NCBI GenBank assembly: GCA_035502775.1
Contig: DATJUB010000084.1
Location: forward strand, 1-64,000
Reading direction: 5' to 3'
From: 67-14 sp035502775
GTDB lineage: Bacteria > Actinomycetota > Thermoleophilia > Solirubrobacterales > 70-9
Length of the DNA stretch: 64,000 nt
Positions 1 through 8,724 of this stretch are shown here, in pieces. Within the stretch, counting starts at the first letter, position 1; the number at the start of each line of letters is the position of its first letter. The notes below the pieces were generated by a model. The model was not told the origin of the DNA. It saw nothing but the letters and a program-made list of their open reading frames with translations, and did no database searches. The position numbers and the translations under genes are program-made.

Positions 1-179
1 ACCACCCCGGCGCCGTTCGCGAGCAGCACCTTGCCCGCGGCGACACCGGTGATCTGGCTCGGCGCGATCGCGTCAAGCTCGGAATCGATCTTGTCCGCCA
101 TCGCCTTCATGTGAGCCGGAATCGTCGCCGGATCAGACCCGGCCGGCGTCGGAATATCGTGATTCGCTGAGGTCGGCAT
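1..179 (-). CDS. Phage tail-fibre-like protein, N-terminal fragment (runs off left edge)
   Basis: The reading frame starts at ATG (complement of 177-179) and leaves the window at base 1, so only about 59 N-terminal residues are visible. A good ribosome binding site (AGGAG, 5 bases upstream) supports the start. The visible part closely matches the N-terminus of the next gene upstream (324-953): both begin MPTSANH and share a stretch resembling KAMADxIDSELDAIAP followed by QITGV and AGKxLxAN. It is therefore the second copy of a tandem paralog pair. By analogy with its sister it is probably a phage tail-fibre or receptor-binding-like protein; the function is inferred. Confidence 0.6.
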   Translation of the reverse strand, partial: MPTSANHDIPTPAGSDPATIPAHMKAMADKIDSELDAIAPSQITGVAAGKVLLANGAGV

Positions 180-323
180 ACGTCTCCTAGATTCAGGTGG
201 TGGCCGACAGGGATGTGAGACACACAGCCTTGTCGTGCGGTAGGCAAGGACCGATTTGACATGGCATGTTTGGCGCGAGCGCCGGGACAGCCGCGTCCGA
301 CCAGCCGGTCTTCCGACACTCGG

Positions 324-953
324 TCATGTCGGGTCGATGATGAGGATCGAGACCTTTTGCGCAGGCACCGTCGATCCCGACGAATTGAAGCCATAGACAG
401 ACATCATGTTCTCTGGATCGGTGTCGCCGTGAGGGTCATAGAACTTGCCTTTGCCCCACCCGATCCGAAAGATCATTCCCCCGTCCAGGGAAATCAGTGC
501 GAAGTAGTTCGTGTGACCGATGCCATGCTCGAAGTCAGCGGTTCCGAACGTCCCGTTCGGGGTGGACCCGATGGTGACGGTGCCGGCCCTCATCTTCGTC
601 TTGACGAGACTGACCGATCGGTCGACGATCTTGGGCGTGGTCACTGCCCCATTCTCGAGTTTCACCGTGGTCACAGCCGAATCCTTGAGCTCTGCGGTAT
701 CGACCTTGGACCCACCGATCTTCAGTCCGCCCGTGTCGCTGATGGTCGCGTCACCGGTGACCGTTCGTGGCGTCACCACCCCTGAGGCGTTGGCGATCAG
801 CAGCTTGCCGGCGCCGACCCCCGTGATCTGGTGAGGCGCGATCGCGTCCAGCTCAGAGTCGATCTGGTCCGCCATCGCCTTCAGATGAGTTGGGATCGTC
901 GCGAGATCCGATGGTTCCGGCGTGACGATTCCATGATTCGCTGAAGTCGGCAT
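324..953 (-). CDS. Phage tail-fibre / receptor-binding-like protein
   Basis: This 209-residue protein starts at ATG (951-953) with AAAGGAG about 5 bases upstream; a longer frame starting further out has no such support. Residues roughly 55-110 form a short repetitive register (VTGDATISDTGGLKI, DTAELKDSAVTTVKL, ENGAVTTPKI) typical of the fibrous repeats in tail spikes and fibres. The C-terminal 90 residues look globular and include a GHTNYFALISLDGG segment, as might be expected of a tip domain. It has no signal peptide. It lies in tandem with a paralog (1-179) and on the 3' side of a tRNA-Arg, consistent with a prophage or phage-derived particle. The phage assignment rests on sequence style and context; the exact role is unknown. 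Confidence 0.6.
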   Translation of the reverse strand: MPTSANHGIVTPEPSDLATIPTHLKAMADQIDSELDAIAPHQITGVGAGKLLIANASGVVTPRTVTGDATISDTGGLKIGGSKVDTAELKDSAVTTVKLENGAVTTPKIVDRSVSLVKTKMRAGTVTIGSTPNGTFGTADFEHGIGHTNYFALISLDGGMIFRIGWGKGKFYDPHGDTDPENMMSVYGFNSSGSTVPAQKVSILIIDPT

Positions 954-1082
954 CCGGCTCCTTTTCGCAAGGTTCCCCGGCCGTCGCCGCATGCGCAGAC
1001 TGAGGCGCGGCGGAGAAGAACCGATCTGGTGTGAGTCGTGTGGCCCGCGCGCTGTGCAAGCCGCGTCGGGCGCTGGAAGTTC

Positions 1083-1099
1083 TTCCGGAAAACGGAAGG
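1083..1099 (-). terminator. Small hairpin between phage-like genes
   Basis: CTTCCG-GAAAA-CGGAAG forms a 6-bp stem with a 5-base loop. It lies downstream of the 262-residue gene (ends 1218) and upstream of the fibre-like gene on the same strand. There is no clear U-run, so terminator function is weakly supported. I see nothing else recognisable in the 264-base gap 954-1217. Confidence 0.25.
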
Positions 1100-1217
1100 G
1101 GCCGTCGAGGTCCCCTTGTGGCTCGTCGGCCCTTCATTGGCGGCCAACTACCGGAATCGCTCGTGAGCATAGCACACTTTTAGAATCTTCGTGGCAAACA
1201 TGTGGCACATACAGCAT

Positions 1218-2006
1218 TCATGCCACTTCTTCGGACTTGACAGCGTCGCATTCGGCCTTGATCCGCTCCAACAGCCTCGCCTTGCCATCGGGCGAGAGCG
1301 ACGCGTAGGTCTCGTCGATCTTCGCCTTCGCGGCACGCTTCTGGCGCAGCTGGTCCTCCTTGCCACGGATCTCGGCCCGATGCTCCCGGGCAAGATCCCG
1401 CCTGGCCTCGGCCCCCTTGTCCACCCAATCGGTCGGCACCGCCTCGCCGGCATCGGTGCCGCCATCGGACTGATGACGACTCGAGGTGTAGTTCCCGTCG
1501 ATCCTGGCCCGCTCGACCTCTTCGGCGGTCGGCTCCTTCACGGTCTCGTTCTGCCGGGGCCCGGGAACGGTCTGCCGGAGCAGCAGGACACGATCGCGCT
1601 GGAGGCGGATGAACCCGATGTGCCACTCGGCATCGCGGCCCTTGATCACCTTGCGGGTGACGGTGTCGACCAGGATCCGCTCGCCGGCGAGATGGTAGAT
1701 CTCGCCTTTCAGCACGGGACAGACCGGATTCTTTCCCGGTGCCGGAAACACGATCACCTTGGCCCCCTCCCGCACCTCATCGCCGGTGGATCGCCGCCGC
1801 CCGAGGAAAGGATCGGGCGAGTGCCTTCTCCAGCCACGCAGACCGGCCAGGCTGACCTTCATCGTCTGTCCGTCGAGCCGGCGGAACCGGACGAACGCGA
1901 GCCTGCGCGGCGCCGAGGTCGTCGCCCTGACCACGGCCACGGATTCGACCTGCCAAAGCTCCCCCTCGGCATCGACCCACCGCTCGTCCCGGACCGGCCG
2001 GCTCAC
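1218..2006 (-). CDS. Hypothetical protein, charged C-terminal helix
   Basis: This 262-residue protein of unrecognised family starts at GTG (2004-2006) behind a purine-rich GGAG stretch. The N-terminal half is beta-rich and basic, with a DGQTMKVSLAGL segment. Residues about 175-255 are dense in Arg, Lys, Glu and Ala and probably form a long helix or coiled coil. There is no signal peptide or membrane segment. It sits between a small hypothetical gene and two phage-fibre-like genes on the same strand, so an accessory or prophage origin is likely. No function is assigned. Confidence 0.55.
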   Translation of the reverse strand: MSRPVRDERWVDAEGELWQVESVAVVRATTSAPRRLAFVRFRRLDGQTMKVSLAGLRGWRRHSPDPFLGRRRSTGDEVREGAKVIVFPAPGKNPVCPVLKGEIYHLAGERILVDTVTRKVIKGRDAEWHIGFIRLQRDRVLLLRQTVPGPRQNETVKEPTAEEVERARIDGNYTSSRHQSDGGTDAGEAVPTDWVDKGAEARRDLAREHRAEIRGKEDQLRQKRAAKAKIDETYASLSPDGKARLLERIKAECDAVKSEEVA

Positions 2007-2079
2007 GCCTCCACTCCCCGCAGATGGCTTTCGTCGTGCGTTCGGAACATTTGACCTCCATGGGATGGTGGGTTGCGCA

Positions 2080-2448
2080 TCAATCGGCCGCCGTGGTCTG
2101 ACGGTTGAGCTGGGAAAGTGCGAGCAGGGTGCCGCGGACGAACGAGTCGCCCTTGATCGAGAGGTCGCAGAAGCTGCCCGAGCCGGCGACCGGAGAGATC
2201 ACCAGGAGGCCTTCGGCGACGAGCGAGTCGCGCAGCGCCGGGTTCGCCCGGAGCTTGGGCACGCCCTCGGGGATCAGACAGCCGCTGAAGGCCATCAGGG
2301 CCAGCGCCTTCTCCGCCTCGGCCGTCCGCGCGTAGGCGGCCTTCAGGATCTCCGCTACCCGGCCGGTCTTCTCCCGGATGAGATCGATGTCATCGGGCAG
2401 CCACTCGAGCTCCCGCATCAGGTCGAGCGCCTCGTCCAGGTCGCTCAT
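2080..2448 (-). CDS. Hypothetical protein, 122 residues
   Basis: A small soluble protein starting at ATG (2446-2448) with GGGGGAG just upstream. The first half is predicted helical and acidic (EALDLMRELEWLPDDIDLI); the second half contains a hydrophobic patch around ALMAFSGCLIPEGV. No family is recognised. It is the first gene on the 3' side of the tRNA-Arg gene and is read in the same direction as the phage-like genes beyond it. Position suggests island or prophage cargo; this is inference only. Confidence 0.5.
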   Translation of the reverse strand: MSDLDEALDLMRELEWLPDDIDLIREKTGRVAEILKAAYARTAEAEKALALMAFSGCLIPEGVPKLRANPALRDSLVAEGLLVISPVAGSGSFCDLSIKGDSFVRGTLLALSQLNRQTTAAD

Positions 2449-2506
2449 GCGCTCCCCCTCGCACCGGTACTCCGCGAGGTAGCCGAGACGTAGCCATCAC
2501 AGCCAG

Positions 2507-2541
2507 GCACAGCCCGGCAGGGCACTGCACAGCCCGGCAGG
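2507..2541. repeat. Two direct copies of a 15-bp GC-rich word
   Basis: GCACAGCCCGGCAGG occurs at 2507-2521 and again at 2527-2541, giving a 20-base period. It lies in the gap between the tRNA-Arg gene and the first island gene. The role is unknown; it could be a recombination or protein binding site, or simply a local duplication. Confidence 0.5.
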
Positions 2542-2611
2542 ACACACGGCCCGGAGCGGGCACCATCCGGCCCCGCCGGGCGGGAATCCCGCACTGCGCC
2601 GGGCGAAAGTG

Positions 2612-2688
<77 letters not shown>

Positions 2689-2710
2689 AGGGAAAACGAA
2701 GATAGCCGGA

Positions 2711-4990
2711 TCAGCCGGCTTTGTCAGTCTTCTTCTTGCTGGTCGAGGGCCCGGTCGGAACTTCGTCGTCGGCCGGGTCGGCGGTGTCCTCGGCCGGTTC
2801 GGCCGCCTTAGTGCTGTCCTCGACGTCATCGCAGGCCGCCGGATCGAGTTCGCCGGTCACCCGGTACACGTAGTCGGGCTGAGGGGTGATATCGGGCTCG
2901 GCGAACACGAGCTCGACCCCGGGATTGTTCTCTATCCAGCTGTTGACTGGGTAGAAGTACGGCTGCTCCGCTGAATCCTGGGTGTTCTGGGACGTGATGA
3001 TGTAGTCGTAGTCGCCCTCGTTGATCTTCTTGATGAAGGGCTTGCAGCTGTTGAAGAGGCGGTACGAGCCGTTCTCGCCCTCCTTGCCGATGTACTGGAC
3101 GAAGTTCGAGCGGTCGGCGCCGTAGAAGCCGTACTGGCCGAAGAAGATCTCGCCGGATCCGGCCAGGGCGATCCGCTTGTCCTTCATGTCGCGGGTGAAG
3201 GCGAATGCCTCCTGCGGGCCGCCTTCCTGGAGGAAGAGGCTGGCGCGGTCCTTGGCGTAATGCTTCTCGGCGTATCCGACCTCTTCGGTCCGGCCGATCA
3301 CTACCGCGGCCAGGATCAGGGCGAGCACGCAACTGACCAGGACCGAGTTCGGCACCTTGTTGTTCTCCTTCAGCCAGGTGAGACCGACCGGCGCCCACAC
3401 GATCACGAGGGTGAGGAAGACCGCTCCGGCGAGCATGCCCGGATACCAGCGCGGCGAGGTCAGGACGGTGATCGCGTAGACCACCGTGAGGAAGATCAGG
3501 ACCTTCTTCGCGCGGCCCTCGGGCTCACGCAGCGGACGCGCGATCGGCAGCAGGGTGATCGCCAGGAGGAGCCCGGGCAGCAGGTACCTGGTGTTGGTGA
3601 AGAAACCGCGCGGCTCGCCCTCCGCCCCGGCCGCGGTCAGCGGCGTCAGCAGATAGACGAAGGCGGTCACGAGCGCCGAGGCGGCGAGCACCCGCACCAC
3701 CTTGTTGCGGGACTTGAAGACGAGGTAGAAGCAGACCGAGGCCAGCATCACCAGGATCAGCGGGAACAGGATGCCGAAGGCGTCGTCGAGCCGCGGGAAG
3801 AACCAGTAGCGGTAGATGTCGAGATCGGTGATGTAGTGGAAGACCGAGAAACGGGGCCGCGGGTCGAGCGGCATCTGATCCGGCTGGGGCAGCTTCAGCG
3901 GACCGCCCGAGACCGCGGGAACCGGGTTGCCCCCGGTGTAGATCATCGCCCGGATGTACCAGTAGCCGCCGACGATCAGCATCGGGATGCCGAGCCAGAG
4001 CGTGGTCACGATCCGGCGGCCGCGGCCGCTGACCAGGATCATGCCGAGGAAGATCACGCCGACCGGCGCCAGCATCGAGACCTTGACCGAGATCGCGATG
4101 CCGGCCGCGATACCGGCCATGATCAGCGGTCCCTTGTCCAGCAGCGGCGCGTTCTCGTCCGGCTTGTCCTCGACCACCCCCGACTTCGGGGCGCGGCGCT
4201 GATGGCCGTTGATCAGGAAGGCCGCGAAGGCGATCAGGAAGGCGAAGCAGAGGATGTCGTTGCGGCCCTCGCCGGGCTGCGTCTCGATCATCACGCCCGA
4301 GCTCAGCAGGATCGCGCCGCCGACCAGGGTGGCCGGACCGACGCCGTACGGACGGCCGACGCACCAGCTGGCGAGGATCGCCACGCCGATGCAGAACATG
4401 TTGAAGAGCGGCGAGAGCCAGTCGCTCTTCATCAGACCCATCAGGGCTCCGTGCATCAGCTCCGAGGTCTGCGGATAGAACCACACGGCCAGCCGCAGCG
4501 CGTCGGTGAAGTGAAGCGGGTTGGTCGATCCTTCCTGGATGAACCGGGCCGCGGCGGGCATGTGGTACCAGGTGGTGTCGCCACCGAACATGCCCTGATC
4601 GAGACTGAGCTGAGAGGGGAAGCTCCACTCGGCGACCACGAACGAGGCCACGCCGAGAGCGACCAGGAAGGCCCAGGTCTGCACCTTCGGTGCCGCGATC
4701 TCCTCGGCCTGCTTGGGGGCGAAGCGGTACCCGATCGCGGCCGCGATCAGGGGCAGGACGACACAGCCGACCGCGATCCAGCCGAGCGTGAGGATCGAAA
4801 GCGAGCCCAGCAGCTGCAGCACGATGATCAGCAGCGCGGTGGCGATCGTGAGGTCGGCGAGCCGCGCGAGAGCGCCCGAGAACTCCGGGACGATCCATCG
4901 GCGCAGCCAGTATCCGCCCAGGTACAGGGATGCGGCGATCGCCAGAAGTGAGGCGGTCCCGACAAGGTACGAAGAGAGGGTCGGGATCAT
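2711..4990 (-). CDS. Large polytopic membrane protein, glycosyltransferase-like (ArnT/GT39 style)
   Basis: A 759-residue protein with about a dozen hydrophobic segments over residues 1-560, followed by a periplasmic-type soluble domain (about 570-710) and a low-complexity Asp/Ser/Lys tail. The first large loop carries acidic residues (DQGMFGGDTTWYHMPAAARF), in the place where GT-C/GT39 enzymes such as ArnT and protein mannosyltransferases hold a catalytic Asp. Later loops are aromatic- and proline-rich (GGNPVPAVSGGPLKLP). A role in transferring a sugar from a polyprenyl-phosphate donor at the membrane is therefore likely but not proved; the substrate is unknown. It stands alone between the tRNA-Arg gene and an SGNH hydrolase gene. 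Confidence 0.6.
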   Translation of the reverse strand: MIPTLSSYLVGTASLLAIAASLYLGGYWLRRWIVPEFSGALARLADLTIATALLIIVLQLLGSLSILTLGWIAVGCVVLPLIAAAIGYRFAPKQAEEIAAPKVQTWAFLVALGVASFVVAEWSFPSQLSLDQGMFGGDTTWYHMPAAARFIQEGSTNPLHFTDALRLAVWFYPQTSELMHGALMGLMKSDWLSPLFNMFCIGVAILASWCVGRPYGVGPATLVGGAILLSSGVMIETQPGEGRNDILCFAFLIAFAAFLINGHQRRAPKSGVVEDKPDENAPLLDKGPLIMAGIAAGIAISVKVSMLAPVGVIFLGMILVSGRGRRIVTTLWLGIPMLIVGGYWYIRAMIYTGGNPVPAVSGGPLKLPQPDQMPLDPRPRFSVFHYITDLDIYRYWFFPRLDDAFGILFPLILVMLASVCFYLVFKSRNKVVRVLAASALVTAFVYLLTPLTAAGAEGEPRGFFTNTRYLLPGLLLAITLLPIARPLREPEGRAKKVLIFLTVVYAITVLTSPRWYPGMLAGAVFLTLVIVWAPVGLTWLKENNKVPNSVLVSCVLALILAAVVIGRTEEVGYAEKHYAKDRASLFLQEGGPQEAFAFTRDMKDKRIALAGSGEIFFGQYGFYGADRSNFVQYIGKEGENGSYRLFNSCKPFIKKINEGDYDYIITSQNTQDSAEQPYFYPVNSWIENNPGVELVFAEPDITPQPDYVYRVTGELDPAACDDVEDSTKAAEPAEDTADPADDEVPTGPSTSKKKTDKAG

Positions 4991-5082
4991 GCCCGGCCTG
5001 TGACTGCTGCTGACACCGAGGGCATCCTAATTGAGATGCCCCGACCGACGGCCCGAGCTTCCGCCCCTTCCCCCGGCCCCGG

Positions 5083-6786
5083 CTACTCGGGAGCGGGGAT
5101 CTGGCCGGCCATCTGGGTGTATCCCGTGGCGCTCGGGTGGATGCCGGTGTCGCCGCTGATCACCCAGGGCTGACCCTGCGCCGGCCCCGGGCAGAAGGAC
5201 AGCGGATGGGCCAGCTCGAGCAGATCCTGGGAAGGGTCCGCCTGGACGCTCGGGCCGTCGACCTTCCAATCGAACCACGAGCAGGAGAACTTGGCCGGGA
5301 AGAGCGGGGTCATGTCGATGCCGACGTTGAAGTGAGGTGGCGCGATCACGTTGATCCGCTCCGGGGACACCTGGGAGGCGACTCCCGCGATCGTGTCGTT
5401 CATCAGTTCGTCCATCATCGCGATCTGGCCCGCGGTGTAGGCGATGTCGGCCGCCGGGATCGCGAGGTGGTACTGCATGAGCACGATCTTCGAGCTCGTG
5501 TTCTCGATCAGCTGGGTGTACAGCGCCTTCAGTTTCGCGCTCAGATCCACCTTGGCGAAGGCCGCCTCGACGCATTTCCGGTAGTTGCCGAACAGGTCGG
5601 ACTCCAGGGCGCAGCCCATGTCGTCGATGCCGAACAGCACGTTCGAGAGGATCGGGTTCGCGCCGATCGTCATCACGATGTAGTCAGGGTTCTCCCGCTG
5701 AATCTGCTGGGTGGTCGCGGCGAACTGACCGCCGGGCAGCCAGTCTGAGGGAGCCGAACCGCTGACCGCGTAGTTCTTGTAGTCCGTGATCCCGTACTGG
5801 TTGGCCCATTGCGCGGCCCAGGAGATGTTCCGCGAAAGGCCATAGTCGGGCAGATAGTCGGGCACGGTGCCGATACCGCTGTTGCGGTTGTAGGAGTTCG
5901 AGGAGCAGGCGTCGTTGAAGGTGACCGCGGCGGGCTTGCAGTGGAGCAGGCTCGTGAACGGCATCGGACCGCCGGTCTCGCCGTAATACCCGAAGCCCGC
6001 GGTGACCGAGTCGCCCATCGCCCGCACCGAGACCGTGTCGGCCGCGACCGGGCTGACCCGGAGCTGGACCGACTGACGGGAGATCACGCGGCCGCGGCTG
6101 CGGCCGACCAGATCGATCTCGTCGGATCCCGCCGCACGCTCCTTCTGCGTGTACCGGAACAGGTCCCCCTGGATCGAGGCGATACCGCCGCCCGGTGCGC
6201 CGACCACGCTCCAGCCGGCCCGGGATCCGCAGCGGGGCAGGGCGCCGCGGGCGGTGTCGCCGGTCTTCGCCGTGAGCAGCAGCAGCGGTGCCGTGGCGCA
6301 CATCTGGCCGGGAGCGAACCTGATGCCCTTGGCCGAGACGCCCGATCCGGTGCGGGTCTCGGTGGAATCGTCCGTGTCCGGCCGCAGATACGAAACCCGG
6401 CTGCTGACCCTCACTGCCCTCCTCTGTCTGATCACCCGTCGGCTGGCCGCGTTCCCGAGCGGAATCGAGTGGACGAACCGGAAGGCCGCCCGCCGGTCCC
6501 CCGGGCGGAGGTCGCCGCCGTGCGGCCGGGCGGACCATCTGCGGGTGAGCTTGCCACCGCCCGGGAAGCGAACCGTGATCCTGCCGTCCACCTTGCGTCC
6601 CGAGATGTCGAGCGGATAGTTCACGGCGACCAGAAAGGCGGTCTGCCCACCGATCGGTGCGGCCAGCCTCGGCATCTTGGTGACCGATTTCTCGGTGCCG
6701 TTGGTCGCGGCGCTCGCGGCCGAGCAGAACCCGCCGAAGGTGGCGACGGCCAATAAACACGCGAATAGCCTCCTGCTGCGAGTCAC
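5083..6786 (-). CDS. Secreted SGNH/GDSL-family hydrolase
   Basis: A 567-residue exported protein starting at GTG (6784-6786). An N-terminal signal peptide ends near ASAA (residue about 27). A beta-rich domain (about 35-250) precedes the SGNH domain. Block I is VRAMGDSVTAGFG with nucleophile Ser260; a block II Gly is in YAVSGSAPSDW; block III is MTIGANP (Asn); block V near the C-terminus is DTGIHPSATGY, giving the Asp-x-x-His pair. Cysteines in the inserted loops suggest disulfides. Likely an extracellular esterase, lipase or carbohydrate deacetylase; the substrate cannot be told from sequence. It is divergent from the next gene. Confidence 0.85.
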   Translation of the reverse strand: MTRSRRLFACLLAVATFGGFCSAASAATNGTEKSVTKMPRLAAPIGGQTAFLVAVNYPLDISGRKVDGRITVRFPGGGKLTRRWSARPHGGDLRPGDRRAAFRFVHSIPLGNAASRRVIRQRRAVRVSSRVSYLRPDTDDSTETRTGSGVSAKGIRFAPGQMCATAPLLLLTAKTGDTARGALPRCGSRAGWSVVGAPGGGIASIQGDLFRYTQKERAAGSDEIDLVGRSRGRVISRQSVQLRVSPVAADTVSVRAMGDSVTAGFGYYGETGGPMPFTSLLHCKPAAVTFNDACSSNSYNRNSGIGTVPDYLPDYGLSRNISWAAQWANQYGITDYKNYAVSGSAPSDWLPGGQFAATTQQIQRENPDYIVMTIGANPILSNVLFGIDDMGCALESDLFGNYRKCVEAAFAKVDLSAKLKALYTQLIENTSSKIVLMQYHLAIPAADIAYTAGQIAMMDELMNDTIAGVASQVSPERINVIAPPHFNVGIDMTPLFPAKFSCSWFDWKVDGPSVQADPSQDLLELAHPLSFCPGPAQGQPWVISGDTGIHPSATGYTQMAGQIPAPE

Positions 6787-6870
6787 GAATCCACGTTAGC
6801 GGCCCCCACCCCGATCGGCAAGCGCCCGATCCGCCTCTGGCCCGCTTGACCACGGGATTAGACTTCCGGC

Positions 6871-7470
6871 ATGGGCGCGAAACTGGACGAGAGTGCGATC
6901 GGAATCAGCTGGATACAGGACGAACCGATGGCCCGCGCCTCCCATGCCCTGGTCAGCGACGGGCGGGTATGGATCATCGATCCGATCGAAGACGAGGAGG
7001 CTCTCGCGAAGATCGCCGAGCTCGGCGAGCCGGCCGTGGTCTTCCAGCTCCTTGACCGTCACAACCGTGACTGCAAGAAGGTCGCCGACCGGCTCGGGGT
7101 CCCGCTGGTAATGCTGCCGGACGAGCTCAAGGGCACGCCGTTCCAGTCGATCGAGGTGGTCAACAACCGCCTCTGGAAGGAAAAGGCCCTCTGGTGGCAG
7201 GCGGAACAGACCCTGGTCGTCGCCGAAGCGCTCGGAACCAACCCGATGGCCTGCCCGTCCGAGGCCGGCGCGGGTATCCACATCGGCCTGCGCCTGAAGC
7301 CCCCGAAGCAGGCCCTCGGCACCTACGTGCCGCAGCATCTCCTGGTCGGCCACGGCGACCCGATCCACGGGCCGCGGGCGACCACCGCCCTGCAGCAGGC
7401 GATGGACCGCTCCCGCCGGGACTTCCCCAAGGCGATGGCGAAGATGCCCGGCGCGATGCGCTCGAACTGA
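6871..7470 (+). CDS. Metallo-beta-lactamase-fold-like protein lacking the metal motif
   Basis: A 199-residue soluble protein. The N-terminal part (ARASHALVSDGRVWIIDPIEDEEAL) resembles the first strands of MBL-fold hydrolases, and the C-terminal HLLVGHGDPI resembles their closing GHG/GxP strand. The hallmark HxHxDH metal motif is absent; the equivalent place reads LLDRHNRDCKKVADRLGVP. It is shorter than typical MBL enzymes (about 220-300). It is probably a non-hydrolytic or altered MBL-fold protein. Convergent with the pdhC gene, with a gap of only 6 bases. Function unknown. Confidence 0.55.
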   Translation: MGAKLDESAIGISWIQDEPMARASHALVSDGRVWIIDPIEDEEALAKIAELGEPAVVFQLLDRHNRDCKKVADRLGVPLVMLPDELKGTPFQSIEVVNNRLWKEKALWWQAEQTLVVAEALGTNPMACPSEAGAGIHIGLRLKPPKQALGTYVPQHLLVGHGDPIHGPRATTALQQAMDRSRRDFPKAMAKMPGAMRSN

Positions 7471-7476
7471 GTCCGC

Positions 7477-8724
7477 TCAGAGGGCGAGACTCAGCGGCAG
7501 CTCGAGGATCTCGCGCACCCGTGCCAGGAACCGGGCGCCATCGGCCCCGTAGAGGATGCGGTGATCGCAGGAAAGGGTCACCGACATCAGCGACGCCACA
7601 GTCACCCGTCCATCGCGGACGACCGGCCGTTCCTCGATCGCGCCGACCGCGAGGATCGCGGCCTGGGGTGAGTTGATCACCGCGTCGAAGCTGGTGACGC
7701 CGTACATGCCGAGGTTCGAGACCGTGAAGGTCCCGCCCGACAGTTCGGGCGGGATGATCGAGCCGTCCCGCACCTTGCCCGCCAGCTCCCGGGTCTTCTC
7801 GGCGATCTCGACCAGGCCCTTGCGATCCGCGTCGGGGATCACCGGCACCACCAGCGAGTTCTCGGCCGCCACCGCGACGCCGATGTTGATCCTCGAGTGG
7901 AGCTCTATCCGGCCGTCGCGGTAGCTGCCGTTGGCCCGCGGGAATTCACCGAGCGCGATCGCACAGGCCTTGACGACCATGTCGTTGAAGGACGGCACCG
8001 TGCCGCCCTCGGCGGCGGCCCGTTTCAGTCCCGCCCGCGCCTCGGAGCAGCTCGTCATATCCACTTCGGTCGTCAGGTAGAAGTGCGGAACGGTCGCCTT
8101 CGATTCCGACATGCGGCGCGAGATCGTCTGCTGGAGGCGGTTCAACTCGACGATCTCCACCTGTCCCTTCGCGGTTTCGGTCGGTGCTCCGGGCGTCGCG
8201 GCGGAATGGTCGGAGATCGAGGGCGCCGGCGAGTGGGCTCCCGACGGGATCGACCGCTCGACGTCGGCCTTGACGATGCGGCCGCCGGGACCGGACCCGG
8301 TGAGGGTCGCGAGCTCGATGCCGTTCTCACCGGCGATGCGCCGGGCCAGGGGCGAGGCTCGAAGCCGGTCGCGGGGAGACTCGGCGGGCGGAGGACCTGT
8401 GTGGGAGAGATGATCCCCCGCCTCACCTTCGTCTTCTGCCGCGGGTTCGGAGAGAGAGTCTCCCGCGGCGCCGCCGGTCGTCGGTTCCTCGCCCGGATCA
8501 AGCAATTGGGCGATGGGAGCGCCCACCGGCAGGGAGTCGCCCTCGTGGGCGACGTGGTGGACGAGACCGTTGCCGTCGGCCTCGAAGATCATGTTCGCCT
8601 TGTCGGTCTCGATCTCGACCAGCTCGTCCCCCTCGGAGACATGCTCACCCGGCTTGACCAGCCAGCCGAGGATCACCCCCTCCTCCATCGAGTCGGAGAG
8701 CCGTGGCATCAGCACCTCGATCAA
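7477..8724 (-). CDS. pdhC: Dihydrolipoamide acyltransferase, E2 of a pyruvate-type dehydrogenase
   Basis: A 415-residue protein with the three expected parts: a lipoyl domain (residues 1-75, lipoyl Lys42 in ETDKANM), a peripheral-subunit-binding domain (about 118-152, RASPLARRIAGENGI) and a catalytic core ending in LSCDHRILYGADGARF. The core motif has Tyr where many E2s have Asp (DHRxxDG), as remembered for plastid and cyanobacterial-type E2p. It transfers the acetyl group to CoA. The start is TTG (8722-8724), which gives the family N-terminus IEVLMPRLSDSMEEG and overlaps the E1-beta stop by 4 bases. It is the last gene of gntR-pdhA-pdhB-pdhC; no E3 gene is present nearby. Confidence 0.93.
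   Translation of the reverse strand: MIEVLMPRLSDSMEEGVILGWLVKPGEHVSEGDELVEIETDKANMIFEADGNGLVHHVAHEGDSLPVGAPIAQLLDPGEEPTTGGAAGDSLSEPAAEDEGEAGDHLSHTGPPPAESPRDRLRASPLARRIAGENGIELATLTGSGPGGRIVKADVERSIPSGAHSPAPSISDHSAATPGAPTETAKGQVEIVELNRLQQTISRRMSESKATVPHFYLTTEVDMTSCSEARAGLKRAAAEGGTVPSFNDMVVKACAIALGEFPRANGSYRDGRIELHSRINIGVAVAAENSLVVPVIPDADRKGLVEIAEKTRELAGKVRDGSIIPPELSGGTFTVSNLGMYGVTSFDAVINSPQAAILAVGAIEERPVVRDGRVTVASLMSVTLSCDHRILYGADGARFLARVREILELPLSLAL

Noticed and set aside
2711..4990. Long plus-strand openings under the membrane protein gene (for example 3260-4951)
   Set aside because: They translate to Arg/Asp/Gln/His-rich low-complexity sequence typical of the antisense of GC-rich membrane genes, without family features.
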